5,478 bases of DNA, from positions 1-5,478 of the forward strand of contig CAMOFW010000051.1 in NCBI GenBank assembly GCA_946613765.1, in the 5' to 3' direction. Of this stretch, positions 1 through 5,478 are shown piece by piece. The position numbers were made by a program, and so were the translations under genes. Below the pieces are notes generated by a model. That model ran no database searches and had not been told where the DNA came from. It worked only from the letters and a program-made list of their open reading frames with translations. Source of the stretch: an uncultured Mycoplasmatota bacterium (GTDB lineage: Bacteria > Bacillota_I > Bacilli_A > RF39 > UBA660). Every line of letters starts with the position of its first letter. Positions within the stretch are counted from its first letter, which is position 1.

Positions 1-859
1 CATTAATAGACATAAATAATATTATTGTAAGTGGAAGTAACATAAATACTATTTTTAATACATTTAATACAGTATTTAAAGAGTCTTTATAAGTATTCTT
101 TTTATCATAATATTCAAAATTACTTCTAACTATATGAAATGTATCCTCTAAATTATCTGAATCTATATCAAGTAAATGATATATAACTCTAATTTCTGGT
201 ATTCTAGTTCTTTTATAAAATCTTCTAAAGGCTTGAGTTAAAGATATATTATAAGATAAATCTATTAATATTCTTTGATATTCATCTGCTATATCATCAT
301 CTAATTCCTTAACCACTTTAGTTAAAGCATTATATATATTAGTTTTAGATATATTATCATCTAATACTATAATAGATTCATATAACTTATTAGATATATT
401 CTTACATTTCTTTTCATATCTAATTTGCCAAAATAAACTAGGTAAAACAATACCAAGTATAATAAATATAACAAGTAATATGATATTAAAACTAAATACT
501 CTAGCTAATACTAAAAATAAATATAATAAAATTGATAATACCAATGTAATTAATATAACAGTTATATAATCAATTGGACTTTTAAAATCTTCTTCTTTTA
601 TTAATATATATTTTTCAAATCTAGAAGATAACTTCATTAAAACTCTACTCTTATTTAATAAATTACTTATTAAATGTACTAAATTCCATAATACATGAGA
701 TATCTTTTCAAAAGTAGTTGTATCATCAAAATCTTTTTTAGATAAAGAGAAATCACTAATTCTTTTTTCTAATAAAGATGATCTAATTGAATATATTACA
801 TTAAAGATAATAACTAAGGAGATAAATATTAAAATGAGTTGTATAACATATGCATTCAT
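1..859 (-). CDS. tadB: TadB-like inner-membrane platform protein of a Tad/T2SS-F system (3' end beyond window)
   Basis: The gene reads from ATG at 859 leftwards for 286 open codons and runs off the window without a stop. The visible protein has a hydrophobic N-terminal segment (about residues 4-24), a charged linker, two membrane segments (about 99-122 and 125-143), a cytoplasmic helical region (about 150-260) and the start of a further membrane segment (about 266-284). Residues 159-250 follow the T2SSF pattern: a first helix pair, a conserved-looking DEYQRILIDL then SLTQAFRRFYKRT followed by PEIRVI. This is the arrangement of TadB, which with TadC forms the membrane platform on which the TadA/CpaF motor acts. 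The start follows the cpaF stop by 12 nt, with AAGGGGG (873-867) as ribosome binding site 7 nt upstream and overlapping that stop. Family assignment is good; TadB rather than TadC is inferred from its position directly after cpaF and its N-terminal membrane segment. Confidence 0.82.
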   Translation of the reverse strand, partial: MNAYVIQLILIFISLVIIFNVIYSIRSSLLEKRISDFSLSKKDFDDTTTFEKISHVLWNLVHLISNLLNKSRVLMKLSSRFEKYILIKEEDFKSPIDYITVILITLVLSILLYLFLVLARVFSFNIILLVIFIILGIVLPSLFWQIRYEKKCKNISNKLYESIIVLDDNISKTNIYNALTKVVKELDDDIADEYQRILIDLSYNISLTQAFRRFYKRTRIPEIRVIYHLLDIDSDNLEDTFHIVRSNFEYYDKKNTYKDSLNTVLNVLKIVFMLLPLTIILFMSIN

Positions 860-871
860 AATTTATCCCCC

Positions 872-2161
872 TTATTTAAAATCATCAAATATATCATCTA
901 TATAATCTATACCTTTACTAACAATCTTTTTATATGATCTAGGTATATATTTATATAATTGAAATTCACCATCTACTCTACCATTATCAAGTAATTTCTT
1001 TTGTTTAAAGGCAAATATTTCTTTTAATACTATTTCACCCTTTTGATTCTTATTTAATTCTAAAATAGATGTAATTCTATGTTTATTATCACTTAACTTA
1101 GATATAGTAACTATTAAATCAATTGCATTATACATAGTTTCTCTAGCTATTTTAGATGCTATATTCTTTTGTTCCACATAAGCAGATTCCAAGAAATTAA
1201 TTACTTCTAAAGCATTATTAGAAGAACATGTTTCCATTACATTAATTGAATCATCTACCATAACATCAATACTAGATGATACTAATTCTTTACTTAAATT
1301 ATTAATAACTAATGTATTTGGATGTATATTTAATGCAGTTTTAATAATCTTATCATTAGTCTTTAAATTAACTACATTATTCTTTCTAATATTTAATTCA
1401 TCAGTTGGTGATATAGTAATTAACCTTGAATAATCTGAAGATAAATTAGCAAGAGTAGATAAAAGTGAAGTCTTACCACTCTTTGATCCACCAGAGATGA
1501 TAATATTAAGTTTAGCTTTAACTGCAGCCTCTAAAAATCTAGCCATATATGGTGTTAAAGTACCAAGTTTAACTAATTCATCCATATCAGTAACCACTGG
1601 ATTAAATTTCTTTATATTTATAACAGGTCCATTAACAGATACCGGAGGCATAACAACGGTTAACAAAGAACCATCACTTAAAGTAGTTTCAATAACATTA
1701 GAAGAATCTAACTTAATATTTGAATTAGATAATAATTTCTTTATAGTTCTTATAATATGTTCATTATTAATAAATGATATTGAATTATCTCTAACTATCT
1801 TACCATCTACTAAAGCATATATTTCGTTATAAGAATTAACCATTATTTCTTCTACATTATCATCTTTTAATAATGATGATAGTGGTCCATATCCATTAAT
1901 TTCTTCATTAATAATATTATATAAATGATTTCTTTCTAAGTTAGATAAATTATATCCCCTAGTCTTTTCACTAATTACATCAAGTACTAATTCTTTAGTA
2001 ATAGTAATATTCTTATAAGATTGATTACCTAATTCATTTAAAATATTTCTTCTTAATATTTCTAATTCCTCTTTATTATTAAAAATATATTTTAAATCAT
2101 CTTCTTTATAATCATAATTAACATCTAAATTAAATTCTTTAATTAAACTATTTCTACTCAT
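872..2161 (-). CDS. cpaF: CpaF/TadA-family secretion ATPase homologue with degenerate catalytic motifs
   Basis: This 429-aa protein belongs to the type II/IV secretion ATPase family that powers Tad/Flp pilus assembly at the cytoplasmic face of the membrane. Family landmarks in order: NGYGPL (89-94) followed by a DDNVEEIMVN block typical of the N-terminal domain, GPVINIKKF (178-186), ELVKLGTLTPYMARFL (196-210), Walker A GGSKSGKT (224-231), and ETMYNAIDLIV (340-351) near the C terminus. Against my recollection of the CpaF consensus, the ASP box IEDxxEL is ISPTDEL (Glu to Ser251), Walker B IIVGEVRGGE is LVINNLSKEL (Glu to Asn288, Arg to Ser290), and the HIS box TIHANS is TCSSNN (His to Ser313). 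About a dozen residues before helix TALNIHP are also missing. It may therefore bind nucleotide but hydrolyse poorly or not at all. ATG at 2161 is chosen over GTG at 2170 because the GTG lies inside the ribosome binding site. It overlaps tadZ by 8 nt. Confidence 0.88.
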   Translation of the reverse strand: MSRNSLIKEFNLDVNYDYKEDDLKYIFNNKEELEILRRNILNELGNQSYKNITITKELVLDVISEKTRGYNLSNLERNHLYNIINEEINGYGPLSSLLKDDNVEEIMVNSYNEIYALVDGKIVRDNSISFINNEHIIRTIKKLLSNSNIKLDSSNVIETTLSDGSLLTVVMPPVSVNGPVINIKKFNPVVTDMDELVKLGTLTPYMARFLEAAVKAKLNIIISGGSKSGKTSLLSTLANLSSDYSRLITISPTDELNIRKNNVVNLKTNDKIIKTALNIHPNTLVINNLSKELVSSSIDVMVDDSINVMETCSSNNALEVINFLESAYVEQKNIASKIARETMYNAIDLIVTISKLSDNKHRITSILELNKNQKGEIVLKEIFAFKQKKLLDNGRVDGEFQLYKYIPRSYKKIVSKGIDYIDDIFDDFK

Positions 2162-2930
2162 GAATATCACCTCTCTTTTCAGTGATATCAGCTGCTATAG
2201 TAAGTAATGTTGAATAGTCTTTTTGATATACTCTAGCAACATCTTTTAATAATGTTGGTATATGTCCATTCATTAATATTCTATCAATATTTTCAATAAA
2301 GAATTCAGTAGATAAAGTATAATCTATATTTGCTTGAATAGTTTTCTTAATATCATACATAGAAAAATAATCTTTAAAAGGATTATTAGAATTATTTAAT
2401 AATACTTTATAATTATCTATTCCTAAATTCTTTAATATAGCAAGAACTGATCTAGTACTCTTTAAATTTAATGGATCATTATTAATCATAAATAATATAT
2501 CATCTACTTTATCCATTAAATATAAGGTTGTTGGTCCAAGATCATGATTAGAATCAATTAATATTACATCATATATAAATCCAGCTTGATCTATAATCAT
2601 ATCTAAATATCTTAAATCAATCTTAGAAGCATCTCTAGGATCTTTAGGACATGCAATAGCACTAATATATTTATTATATTTTAAAACATAATTATCAAAA
2701 TCTTCAAAGACATTATTCTTTAAATCTTCACTCATTTCATATACAGATTTATTATAAGATTTATTTAATGCTAGAGCTATTCCACCACTAGTTAAATCTA
2801 AATCTATAATTAATACTTTCTTCTCTAAAGAGCAGATTATACCTGCTAAATCTAAAGTAAATATGGTTTTACCCACGCCACCTTTAGTTGAAGCAATTAA
2901 AACTGATTTTGATTTTTTAGTACTTGCCAT
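2154..2930 (-). CDS. tadZ: TadZ/CpaE-like ParA/MinD-family ATPase
   Basis: This 258-aa P-loop ATPase belongs to the SIMIBI ParA/MinD group. TadZ/CpaE proteins localise Tad pilus machinery, often to a cell pole. The deviant Walker A is KGGVGKT (16-22), including the signature lysine; Walker A' is LIIDLDL (40-46); Walker B is VILIDSNHD (122-130). Segments SGGIALAL (48-55), LYLMDKVDDILF (136-147) and DPLNLKSTRSVLAIL (152-166) match the usual CpaE/MinD layout. All nucleotide-binding motifs look intact, unlike the neighbouring cpaF product. The protein begins almost directly with the P-loop, so the N-terminal receiver-like domain found in many CpaE/TadZ proteins is absent. ATG at 2930 is preferred to TTG at 2939 because the TTG abuts the AAAGGG ribosome binding site. 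The gene is first in the tad unit. A chromosome or plasmid ParA is the alternative, but the coupled cpaF argues for TadZ. Confidence 0.85.
   Translation of the reverse strand: MASTKKSKSVLIASTKGGVGKTIFTLDLAGIICSLEKKVLIIDLDLTSGGIALALNKSYNKSVYEMSEDLKNNVFEDFDNYVLKYNKYISAIACPKDPRDASKIDLRYLDMIIDQAGFIYDVILIDSNHDLGPTTLYLMDKVDDILFMINNDPLNLKSTRSVLAILKNLGIDNYKVLLNNSNNPFKDYFSMYDIKKTIQANIDYTLSTEFFIENIDRILMNGHIPTLLKDVARVYQKDYSTLLTIAADITEKRGDIHE
2166..2175 (-). promoter_or_regulatory. Ribosome binding site setting the cpaF start
   Basis: GAGAGGTGAT lies 4 nt before ATG at 2161, with its AGAGG core 8 nt away, and is inside the 3' end of tadZ. A GTG at 2170-2168 would give three more residues but is part of this site, so it is unlikely to be the start. 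Because the site is within tadZ and the two genes overlap by 8 nt, translation of cpaF is probably coupled to that of tadZ. Confidence 0.8.
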
Positions 2931-2939
2931 ACTTACCAA

Positions 2940-2945
2940 CCCTTT
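2940..2945 (-). promoter_or_regulatory. Ribosome binding site setting the tadZ start
   Basis: AAAGGG is followed 9 nt later by ATG at 2930. The upstream in-frame TTG (2939-2937) touches this site directly and could not be served by it, so the ATG is the better start. Confidence 0.7.
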
Positions 2946-2955
2946 ATCATAAATA

Positions 2956-2964
2956 ATTATAACA
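2956..2964 (-). promoter_or_regulatory. Extended -10 promoter of the tad unit
   Basis: On the minus strand TGT-TATAAT is a perfect extended -10 element for a housekeeping sigma factor (TGn immediately before TATAAT). No good -35 box is seen about 17 nt upstream, where the sequence is the terminator of holA. Transcription would begin near 2949, giving a leader of only about 20 nt before the tadZ ATG. The element sits between the holA terminator and tadZ, which fits separate control of the tad genes. It is a prediction from sequence only. Confidence 0.68.
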
Positions 2965-2973
2965 TAACCATAT

Positions 2974-3004
2974 AAAAAAAGATAGATTTTTTTACCTATC
3001 TTTT
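2974..3004 (-). terminator. Intrinsic terminator after holA
   Basis: On the minus strand AAAAGATAG (3004-2996) pairs perfectly with CTATCTTTT (2985-2977) across a 10-nt loop. The hairpin runs into a T-tract ending at 2974. The upstream arm overlaps the holA stop codon (3005-3003). The stem is AU-rich, as expected for this genome. It would separate holA from the tad unit. Confidence 0.75.
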
Positions 3005-3929
3005 ATAATGCTAAAACAAATAATTCTAATGCTAAATACTTATCCATATTATTAGATTTTAACTTATAATCTAAGTCTAATAATTCTAGTAATTTATCTT
3101 CTAAATCTTTACTAACATAATGATATGAATTATTAATAATTTTATCTAATTGCCAATCTAATAAACCTAACTTTTTAGCTATATCACTATTAGAATACCC
3201 CTTATCTTGTAAATTCTTAGTAAATAACAATAATCTATACTCCCTAGCTAGTAATGATATTAATACTATAGGTTCTATTTTAAATAATTTAAAATCTTTA
3301 ATTAATTGCATAGCACTCTTAACATCTCTTTTAATAACAGCATCTACAAACTTAAAGTTATTATCATCTAGTGATTGAGATACTAAATTCTCTAAATCTA
3401 TTTTCTTTATTTCACATGCCTCATCATAATAAAGCATTACTTTTTCTAATTGCATTATTGCTATATCATAATTAGATAGAGATGCAAAAGTAATATATGA
3501 AGCATTACTTTCACTTAACTTATAGCCTTCACTCTTAGCTTTAGCTATTAACTTAGCATTAATATCTTTATAACCTAAAGGTTTAATATATATAAAAGCA
3601 TTCTTATCTTTTAATAACTTAATAACTTTTTTTCTTTCATCTACTTTATCATTAAATAAAAATATTACATCAGTTAATGGATTAGGATTCTCAATATACT
3701 TTTCAAGTATTTCAATATCATCTTTAGATTTAGCATCTAAAAAACTACAATTCTTAACTAATATTTTCTTATGATCATCAAATAATGAAGTATAACTACA
3801 TAAATGTACTATTTCAACTAAATTAGTATCATTATAATCAATTACTTCAACATCATCTAAACTTTTAAATATTTTAGTTATTTCTTCTAATCTAATATGA
3901 TAAGAATTACTAGCAATTAAATATACCAT
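3003..3929 (-). CDS. holA: DNA polymerase III subunit delta (clamp loader)
   Basis: This 308-aa protein matches the delta subunit, which opens the beta sliding clamp within the clamp-loader complex at the replication fork. The family is usually about 330-340 aa, so this is slightly short. Residues 43-60 (LCSYTSLFDDHKKILVKN) align with the E. coli segment carrying the clamp-binding wedge, and its Leu-Phe pair is kept as L49-F50. Further support comes from DVIFLF (about 88-93), FKFVDAVIKRDVKSAMQLI in the middle domain, and a C-terminal collar-like region with PIVLISLLAREYRLLLFTKNL then SDIAKKLG and later DLDYKLKS. No Walker motifs are present, which is normal for delta. ATG at 3929 follows AAGGAG by 8 nt. 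The gene has its own extended -10 promoter and terminator, so it appears to be transcribed alone. Confidence 0.9.
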   Translation of the reverse strand: MVYLIASNSYHIRLEEITKIFKSLDDVEVIDYNDTNLVEIVHLCSYTSLFDDHKKILVKNCSFLDAKSKDDIEILEKYIENPNPLTDVIFLFNDKVDERKKVIKLLKDKNAFIYIKPLGYKDINAKLIAKAKSEGYKLSESNASYITFASLSNYDIAIMQLEKVMLYYDEACEIKKIDLENLVSQSLDDNNFKFVDAVIKRDVKSAMQLIKDFKLFKIEPIVLISLLAREYRLLLFTKNLQDKGYSNSDIAKKLGLLDWQLDKIINNSYHYVSKDLEDKLLELLDLDYKLKSNNMDKYLALELFVLAL

Positions 3930-3952
3930 AGTTATTACTCCTTACATCTAAA

Positions 3953-3961
3953 ATTATACCA
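3953..3961 (-). promoter_or_regulatory. Extended -10 promoter of holA
   Basis: On the minus strand TGG-TATAAT forms a perfect extended -10 element. The region about 17 nt upstream (TTCTTT, 3981-3976) is a poor -35 box and belongs to the preceding terminator. Transcription would start near 3946, leaving a leader of about 16 nt that contains the AAGGAG ribosome binding site. The layout is the same as that in front of tadZ. Confidence 0.68.
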
Positions 3962-3971
3962 AATAATAAAT

Positions 3972-4001
3972 AAAAAAAGAACTATCTTTACAATAATTCT
4001 T
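3972..4001 (-). terminator. Intrinsic terminator of the three-gene upstream operon
   Basis: On the minus strand AAGAATTAT (4001-3993) pairs with ATAGTTCTT (3985-3977), nine pairs with one G-U, around a 7-nt loop. A run of seven T follows (3978-3972), partly shared with the stem. It lies 8 nt after the stop of the 151-aa gene and just before the holA promoter. Confidence 0.72.
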
Positions 4002-4009
4002 ATTTATCT

Positions 4010-4465
4010 TTAATGTTTTTTAACTTGATATGAATCTATAATTAAATTACTATCTTCAAAAGATTTTCTAAATAATTCAGCAGTATTAGAGTCAATACCC
4101 ATTACTTCAGTTACTTTATTAAAATCTTCTAAAGTAATACCATTATTTTCACTAACTTTATCTTTTAATTCATGATACTTAATCATTTCATTTCTTTTAT
4201 CTTCATCCAATATCATTATTTCAGATAACTCATTTTGACTAAATACATGTCCATTTAATACTTTACTTAAAATAGTATTAATATATGGTTTATCCCCTAA
4301 AGTATTAGCATAATATTCATACTCTTGTTTAATTGACGCTATAGCTAATTCTTCTAAATCAGTACCATTCCATCTTTCATCACTAGCAAACAATGCTATT
4401 CTTTGACTTAAATCCAAATTAGGATTAGCTTTAATTTCTTCTATTGTAATTGTTTTTCTTTCCAT
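4010..4465 (-). CDS. Hypothetical protein, 151 aa, no recognised family
   Basis: I do not recognise this protein. It is soluble-looking with no signal peptide or membrane segment, is rich in Glu, Asp, Lys and Ile, and looks mostly helical. It begins MERKTITIEEIKANPNLDLS and has helix-like stretches such as ELAIASIKQEYEYYANTL (39-56) and NEMIKYHELKDKVSEN (92-107). Coding is supported by the clean reading frame, the ATG with AGGAG (4476-4472) 6 nt upstream, and its place 12 nt after the stop of the gene before it. It is the last gene of a three-gene run ending in the terminator at 3972-4001. No catalytic motif is visible, so no function is assigned. Confidence 0.75.
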   Translation of the reverse strand: MERKTITIEEIKANPNLDLSQRIALFASDERWNGTDLEELAIASIKQEYEYYANTLGDKPYINTILSKVLNGHVFSQNELSEIMILDEDKRNEMIKYHELKDKVSENNGITLEDFNKVTEVMGIDSNTAELFRKSFEDSNLIIDSYQVKKH

Positions 4466-4477
4466 AATATTCTCCTA

Positions 4478-5056
4478 TTAACCATTTTGATTCTTACTAT
4501 ACATTTTCTTTTTATAATATAGAGTTCTTAATTTATCTATACCTAATACATCATAATCAAAATTAAACCCATAACTATTTAATTCATCTATTAACTTTCT
4601 TCTTTGAGTATCTAAATCATATTCATAATACTCTTTATTATCATAATACAATAATAACCCAATATCTTTTATTTCTTGTAATTGTATTTTAGATGACATA
4701 CCATCTTTACACCATTGATAATCATGCTTTATTGTATCAAATACCATTCTATAACCATATTCACTTAATTCTTTATCTAATTCATCTATATTATTAGCTT
4801 TAATACATTTTCTATTATAATCTTTTATTAAATTATGTTGTATTTCATAATCACTATTATTTACACTTCTAACTCTAATACAAACATCCTTAATTTGATT
4901 TTCACTCATATTATCTATATTAGAAAAATCATCATCTGTATAATATATATCATGAGTTATGCATTCAAATACACACTTTAACCCATTATTTTTTAATAAT
5001 TCTTCATAATAACTATAAGGTTTATCTAAATACAAACCTAATTCAACTACTAACAT
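4478..5056 (-). CDS. CYTH-like (class IV adenylate cyclase-like) protein, probably degenerate
   Basis: The layout of this 192-aa protein resembles the CYTH fold, whose members act on triphosphate-containing substrates within a beta tunnel. An N-terminal strand VVELGLYL (3-10) sits where the ExExK motif belongs, then helix EELLKNNG, HDIYYTDDDF (35-44, family D-x-Y-Y), CIRVRSV (59-65, family LRIR strand), a second helix and strand (90-113), IQLQEIKDIGLLLYYD (124-139, family LD-x-v-x-x-LG-x-x-x-E-x-E), helix LIDELNSYGFN (155-165) and a final LGIDKLRTLYYKKK (171-184). Key residues look altered: ExExK reads E-L-G-L-Y, and the late acidic E-x-E is Y-Y-D. It may be catalytically inactive or have a changed substrate. 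Residues 16-39 and 89-115 resemble each other, as expected for the pseudo-repeat in this fold. ATG at 5056 is chosen over GTG at 5065, which is only 2 nt from AAAGG. The family call is tentative. Confidence 0.6.
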   Translation of the reverse strand: MLVVELGLYLDKPYSYYEELLKNNGLKCVFECITHDIYYTDDDFSNIDNMSENQIKDVCIRVRSVNNSDYEIQHNLIKDYNRKCIKANNIDELDKELSEYGYRMVFDTIKHDYQWCKDGMSSKIQLQEIKDIGLLLYYDNKEYYEYDLDTQRRKLIDELNSYGFNFDYDVLGIDKLRTLYYKKKMYSKNQNG

Positions 5057-5057
5057 C

Positions 5058-5072
5058 AATATCACAACCTTT
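5058..5072 (-). promoter_or_regulatory. Ribosome binding region deciding the start of the CYTH-like gene
   Basis: AAAGG (5072-5068) and a following GTGAT (5065-5061) together resemble an anti-SD match interrupted by two bases. They lie 11 nt and 4 nt before ATG at 5056. The alternative GTG start at 5065 is itself part of this stretch, so the ATG is favoured. The site is less regular than the others in the window. Confidence 0.5.
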
Positions 5073-5075
5073 TAT

Positions 5076-5465
5076 CTATTCATACATTAATGGACATCTA
5101 CAATTATCTTTATCCCATCTATTTAATTCTATATTATGCTTATTAATATATTCATCTATTTCACTTTTATTTATATAATCACTATAAGCTGTCCTACCTT
5201 CATCATCAAAAACCATATATTTAATATAACTTATAAAAGGAAATCTATCATATAAATATATAATATCATTCATATAAGCAACTTTCTTATCATAAACAAT
5301 ACTTTTATCATAACTATCTTCAAAATCATGAATAAGTATGCCTAAATCACCCATATCAAAATAACTTCCATCTTTTTTTACTTCAAATCCATTATCATCA
5401 TATTTTAATTCGATTCCTAAAAAAAAATATCTATCATCTATCTTAATTCTTTTTTCAATAGTCAT
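5076..5465 (-). CDS. Hypothetical protein, 129 aa, acidic, no recognised family
   Basis: I do not recognise this family. The protein has no signal peptide or clear membrane segment and is very rich in Asp and Tyr. The N-terminal part looks beta-rich (RYFFLGIELKYDDNGFEV, 12-29) and the C-terminal part ends in a helix (KSEIDEYINKHNIEL, 100-114) and a Cys-x-Cys near the C terminus (CRCPLMYE). Coding is supported by the uninterrupted frame and an ATG at 5465 preceded by AGGA (5478-5475) 9 nt upstream. The next gene starts 19 nt after its TAG stop, so it seems to head or continue the three-gene operon. Its promoter, and any earlier gene, lie beyond the right edge of the window. Confidence 0.72.
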   Translation of the reverse strand: MTIEKRIKIDDRYFFLGIELKYDDNGFEVKKDGSYFDMGDLGILIHDFEDSYDKSIVYDKKVAYMNDIIYLYDRFPFISYIKYMVFDDEGRTAYSDYINKSEIDEYINKHNIELNRWDKDNCRCPLMYE

Positions 5466-5478
5466 ATTCTCACATCCT

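Noticed and set aside
281..370. Recurring atatcatcatctaat-like words on the plus strand, considered as a repeat or CRISPR array.
   Set aside because: They are irregularly spaced and encode Leu-Asp-Asp runs on the minus strand of tadB. AT-rich codon use explains them.
1497..1832. A 111-codon open frame on the plus strand.
   Set aside because: It lies wholly antisense to the Walker A and N-terminal region of cpaF, has no recognisable protein similarity and no clear ribosome binding site, and is explained as a shadow of the real gene.
2162..2170. GTG start at 2170 for cpaF.
   Set aside because: The GTG is inside the GAGAGGTGAT ribosome binding site; ATG at 2161 has proper spacing.
2931..2939. 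TTG start at 2939 for tadZ.
   Set aside because: It abuts the AAAGGG ribosome binding site with no spacing, whereas ATG at 2930 is 9 nt away.
2974..3004. The inverted repeat downstream of holA as an operator for tadZ.
   Set aside because: The T-tract immediately after the hairpin on the transcribed strand and its position at the holA stop fit a terminator better.
5057..5065. GTG start at 5065 for the CYTH-like gene.
   Set aside because: It is only 2 nt from AAAGG and forms part of a GTGAT stretch that likely pairs with 16S rRNA; ATG at 5056 begins the CYTH-like first strand neatly.
4010..5465. A toxin-antitoxin or toxin-immunity role for the small genes.
   Set aside because: No toxin fold, DNA-binding motif or secretion signal could be recognised in any of the three products; small size alone is not evidence.

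Overview
This AT-rich window (about a quarter G+C by eye) carries seven genes, all on the minus strand, so the biology reads from the right end to the left. Arginine is encoded mostly by AGA and leucine by TTA, the Shine-Dalgarno sites are strong AGGAG/GAGGTGAT types, and all six Trp codons are TGG. Together these suggest a low-GC Bacillota-type genome using the standard bacterial code, perhaps an uncultured gut Bacilli or Mollicutes-related lineage. The exact taxon is inference.

Right block (5465 to 4010): a tightly spaced run of three small genes that looks like one operon. They encode a 129-aa acidic protein with no recognised family, a 192-aa protein that resembles a degraded CYTH/class IV adenylate cyclase-like fold, and a 151-aa hypothetical protein. 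The block ends in an intrinsic terminator at 3972-4001.

Middle (3929 to 3003): holA, the delta subunit of the DNA polymerase III clamp loader. It has its own extended -10 promoter (TGG-TATAAT) just after the upstream terminator, and its own terminator that overlaps its stop codon.

Left block (2930 to 1, running off the window): a Tad/Flp-type secretion or pilus cluster in the order tadZ (ParA/MinD-like ATPase), cpaF/tadA-like motor, tadB-like inner-membrane platform protein. It has its own extended -10 promoter (TGT-TATAAT). tadZ and cpaF overlap by 8 nt and tadB follows after 12 nt, so the three are almost certainly cotranscribed. A tadC partner and pilin or pseudopilin genes would be expected beyond the left edge.

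The most notable point is that the CpaF-family protein keeps Walker A (GGSKSGKT) but has lost the conserved catalytic residues elsewhere. The ASP-box Glu, the Walker B Glu with the adjacent Arg, and the HIS-box His are all replaced in what otherwise aligns almost without gaps. This looks like a catalytically degenerate secretion ATPase within an apparently intact, translationally coupled operon. The TadZ protein also lacks the N-terminal receiver-like domain of many CpaE/TadZ proteins.
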